From contig JAJJLU010000457.1 of NCBI GenBank assembly GCA_023807065.1, forward strand, positions 1 through 41,034: 41,034 nucleotides of DNA, read 5' to 3'. The notes under the pieces were generated by a model that was given only the letters and a program-made list of their open reading frames with translations, ran no database searches and was not told the DNA's origin. Source of the DNA: Isotricha intestinalis (taxonomy: Eukaryota > Ciliophora > Litostomatea > Vestibuliferida > Isotrichidae). Below, piece after piece: positions 39,961 through 41,034 of the stretch; position 1 is the first letter of the stretch; each line of letters starts with the position of its first letter. Position numbers and translations under genes: made by a program.

Positions 39961-40358
39961 TTATTGATTTATTTATATATTTCATAATATGAGGATATTA
40001 TAATTTTAATATAATATATAAATGAGAAAAAAATAAAATATTTGATTTGCCTCTTTTAATGTGGATAAAACAATTTTAAATATATTTTTATTTATATTGG
40101 GTAATGTTTTAAAAACTCAATTCATAAATTGTTTTATTATTTTTAATTTTTTTTATTATTATATCAATATCTTAAAAAAAAATATAAATAAATATAATTC
40201 AAGATTTAAATTTATAAATAAGATATTATAAATAACAATTAAATGTTTTAATAAATAATGTCTATTTATATCTTATTTTTACAATTATTATTTCGTAATG
40301 AGAGATATTTTTAAATAATTTTAGGGATATTAAACACCTGAAAAATTTTATTTGATTT
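39961..40358. other. Spacer near the telomere
   Basis: No gene, repeat or RNA structure is visible. It contains the promoter of the 120-aa gene near 39961 and the 3' flank of the terminal gene. Confidence 0.4.
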
Positions 40359-40880
40359 TTATTTGTTTTTAGAATGTTTAAGTAAACGTGTAAAAATAGG
40401 ACGATAAACTGTTTTTGTACTATAATTTTTCATCATTGTAACATTTTCTCCTTCTGTCATCTTCATATTTTCTTCAATTAGTTCTAAATCTAAACAAGGT
40501 TTAACTAAATTTTTATTCGATATAAACGATTTATCATTTGAATTATCTTGATTTAAATGAAGATTTTTTTTTTTTAATATATTTTCTTCTTTTTTTAATG
40601 AATTTTGAACAAAATTTATAGATATATTTAAATTTTTTTGTTCTTTTGAATTATTCATTTGTGTTTTTTTAGAAATTTCAAATTCTTTATCATTCATTTG
40701 AGAATTATCATTTATTTTAATTGGAATTAAATTTATATCTACTTGAGATATTTTTATTTTATTTAATGTATTATCTTTTGAATTGATTAATTGATTTATT
40801 ATATTTGAATTATCATTGTCATCTAATTTTATGATTGACTCATTTTGAGGGCTAAGAGAAAGATTAACACATACACCCAT
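40359..40880 (-). CDS. Terminal gene: small protein with a dual-acylation N-terminus
   Basis: This 173-residue protein begins MGVCVNLSLS. Glycine at 2 with cysteine at 4 is the usual signal for N-myristoylation followed by palmitoylation, so it is probably membrane-attached. The centre is Asn/Ser/Lys-rich and disordered. The last 35 residues (MTEGENVTMMKNYSTKTVYR, then a basic end) are less repetitive and may be a conserved motif. I do not recognise a family. Its start codon lies about 140 bases from the telomere-type repeat and it is read away from the chromosome end. It is the last gene in the window. Confidence 0.66.
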   Translation of the reverse strand: MGVCVNLSLSPQNESIIKLDDNDNSNIINQLINSKDNTLNKIKISQVDINLIPIKINDNSQMNDKEFEISKKTQMNNSKEQKNLNISINFVQNSLKKEENILKKKNLHLNQDNSNDKSFISNKNLVKPCLDLELIEENMKMTEGENVTMMKNYSTKTVYRPIFTRLLKHSKNK

Positions 40881-41018
40881 TATAGAATTATTACTTTTTA
40901 CATTGATAAATTTTAATAAAAAAATTAAATAAAATTAACTTGAATAACTAACATTAAAAATTAATTATTTGATTTATAATATTTTTTTAATGTATTCATT
41001 CTTTAATTTTTTAAGTTT
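40881..41018. promoter_or_regulatory. Subtelomeric 5' flank of the terminal gene
   Basis: Only 138 bases separate the terminal gene's ATG from the G-rich repeat. The promoter of that gene must therefore lie here. The stretch has no repeat of its own, so there is no long subtelomere. Confidence 0.4.
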
Positions 41019-41034
41019 ATTGGGGATTGGGGAT
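41019..41034 (+). repeat. Telomere-type repeat, unit TTGGGGA
   Basis: The window ends ATTGGGGATTGGGGAT, just over two copies of a seven-base unit TTGGGGA (CCCCAAT-type on the other strand). Such G-clusters appear nowhere else in tandem here. The G-rich strand runs 5' to 3' toward the right edge, the correct orientation for a right-hand telomere. Ciliate telomeres are typically TTGGGG or TTTTGGGG; the extra A is a variant that I recall, without certainty, from rumen ciliates. Confidence 0.75.

Noticed and set aside
1..41034. A reassigned genetic code (TAA/TAG as Gln) as in Tetrahymena or Paramecium
   Set aside because: Intact genes use CAA for Gln and are open for up to 2.4 kb under the standard code. 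TAA, TAG (17344 and 31212) and TGA (7756) all end genes.
1..41034. CRISPR arrays, bacterial operons or ribosome binding sites
   Set aside because: The gene content (ATG4, L40, RBR, SET, MORN) is eukaryotic, and no spaced direct repeats are present.

Overview
The window looks like one end of a macronuclear chromosome from a ciliate, probably a litostome such as a rumen ciliate. The reasons are these. The DNA is extremely AT-rich, including at third codon positions. Genes are compact, intronless over their full length and lie on both strands. Proteins are rich in Asn, Lys and Ile, with long disordered tracts. The families present are typical of ciliates (MORN, ankyrin-SAM, small Cys-rich secreted proteins, a Mei2-type RRM). 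The right edge ends in a 7-base G-rich repeat, TTGGGGA (CCCCAAT on the other strand), which looks like the start of a telomere. TAA, TAG and TGA all end genes and Gln is written CAA, so the code looks standard. That argues against Tetrahymena or Paramecium. The species is an inference; an AT-rich anaerobic fungus was considered and fits less well.

Layout from left to right. 1-1165 holds nothing recognisable. 1.2-3.2 kb has a divergent pair: a HAD-like phosphatase (-) and a secreted protein (+). 3.4-4.7 kb is the autophagy protease ATG4 (+). 5.0-8.5 kb has three minus-strand genes: an unknown protein, a MORN-repeat protein with a lipidation-type N-terminus, and a RING-H2 protein. 8.9-12.2 kb has two convergent genes, a basic disordered protein and an ankyrin-tandem SAM protein, both ending in a CaaX-like CxIF. 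13.5-18.1 kb holds an unknown basic protein, a TIM50/FCP1-type protein with a lost catalytic Asp, and a Mei2-like RNA-binding protein. 18.6-24.3 kb (+) holds a decayed ORF, ribosomal protein L40 without ubiquitin, a secreted SET-domain-like protein, a second decayed gene, and a membrane RBR ubiquitin ligase. 24.5-31.1 kb holds a large coiled-coil protein, a small basic protein, an otubain-like deubiquitinase with a RING-like tail, a small secreted Cys-rich protein and a decayed WD40 gene. 31.2-41 kb has five minus-strand genes (disordered, coiled-coil or acylated proteins), two possible structured noncoding segments, and the telomere.

The genes do not form an operon. Five of them touch ubiquitin or ubiquitin-like biology (ATG4, RING-H2, L40, RBR ligase, otubain), and four carry terminal lipidation signals. 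Several intergenic stretches are remnants of protein genes. The clearest is a WD40 gene broken by stops and frameshifts, with TGA at an expected Trp codon, which suggests drift toward A+T.
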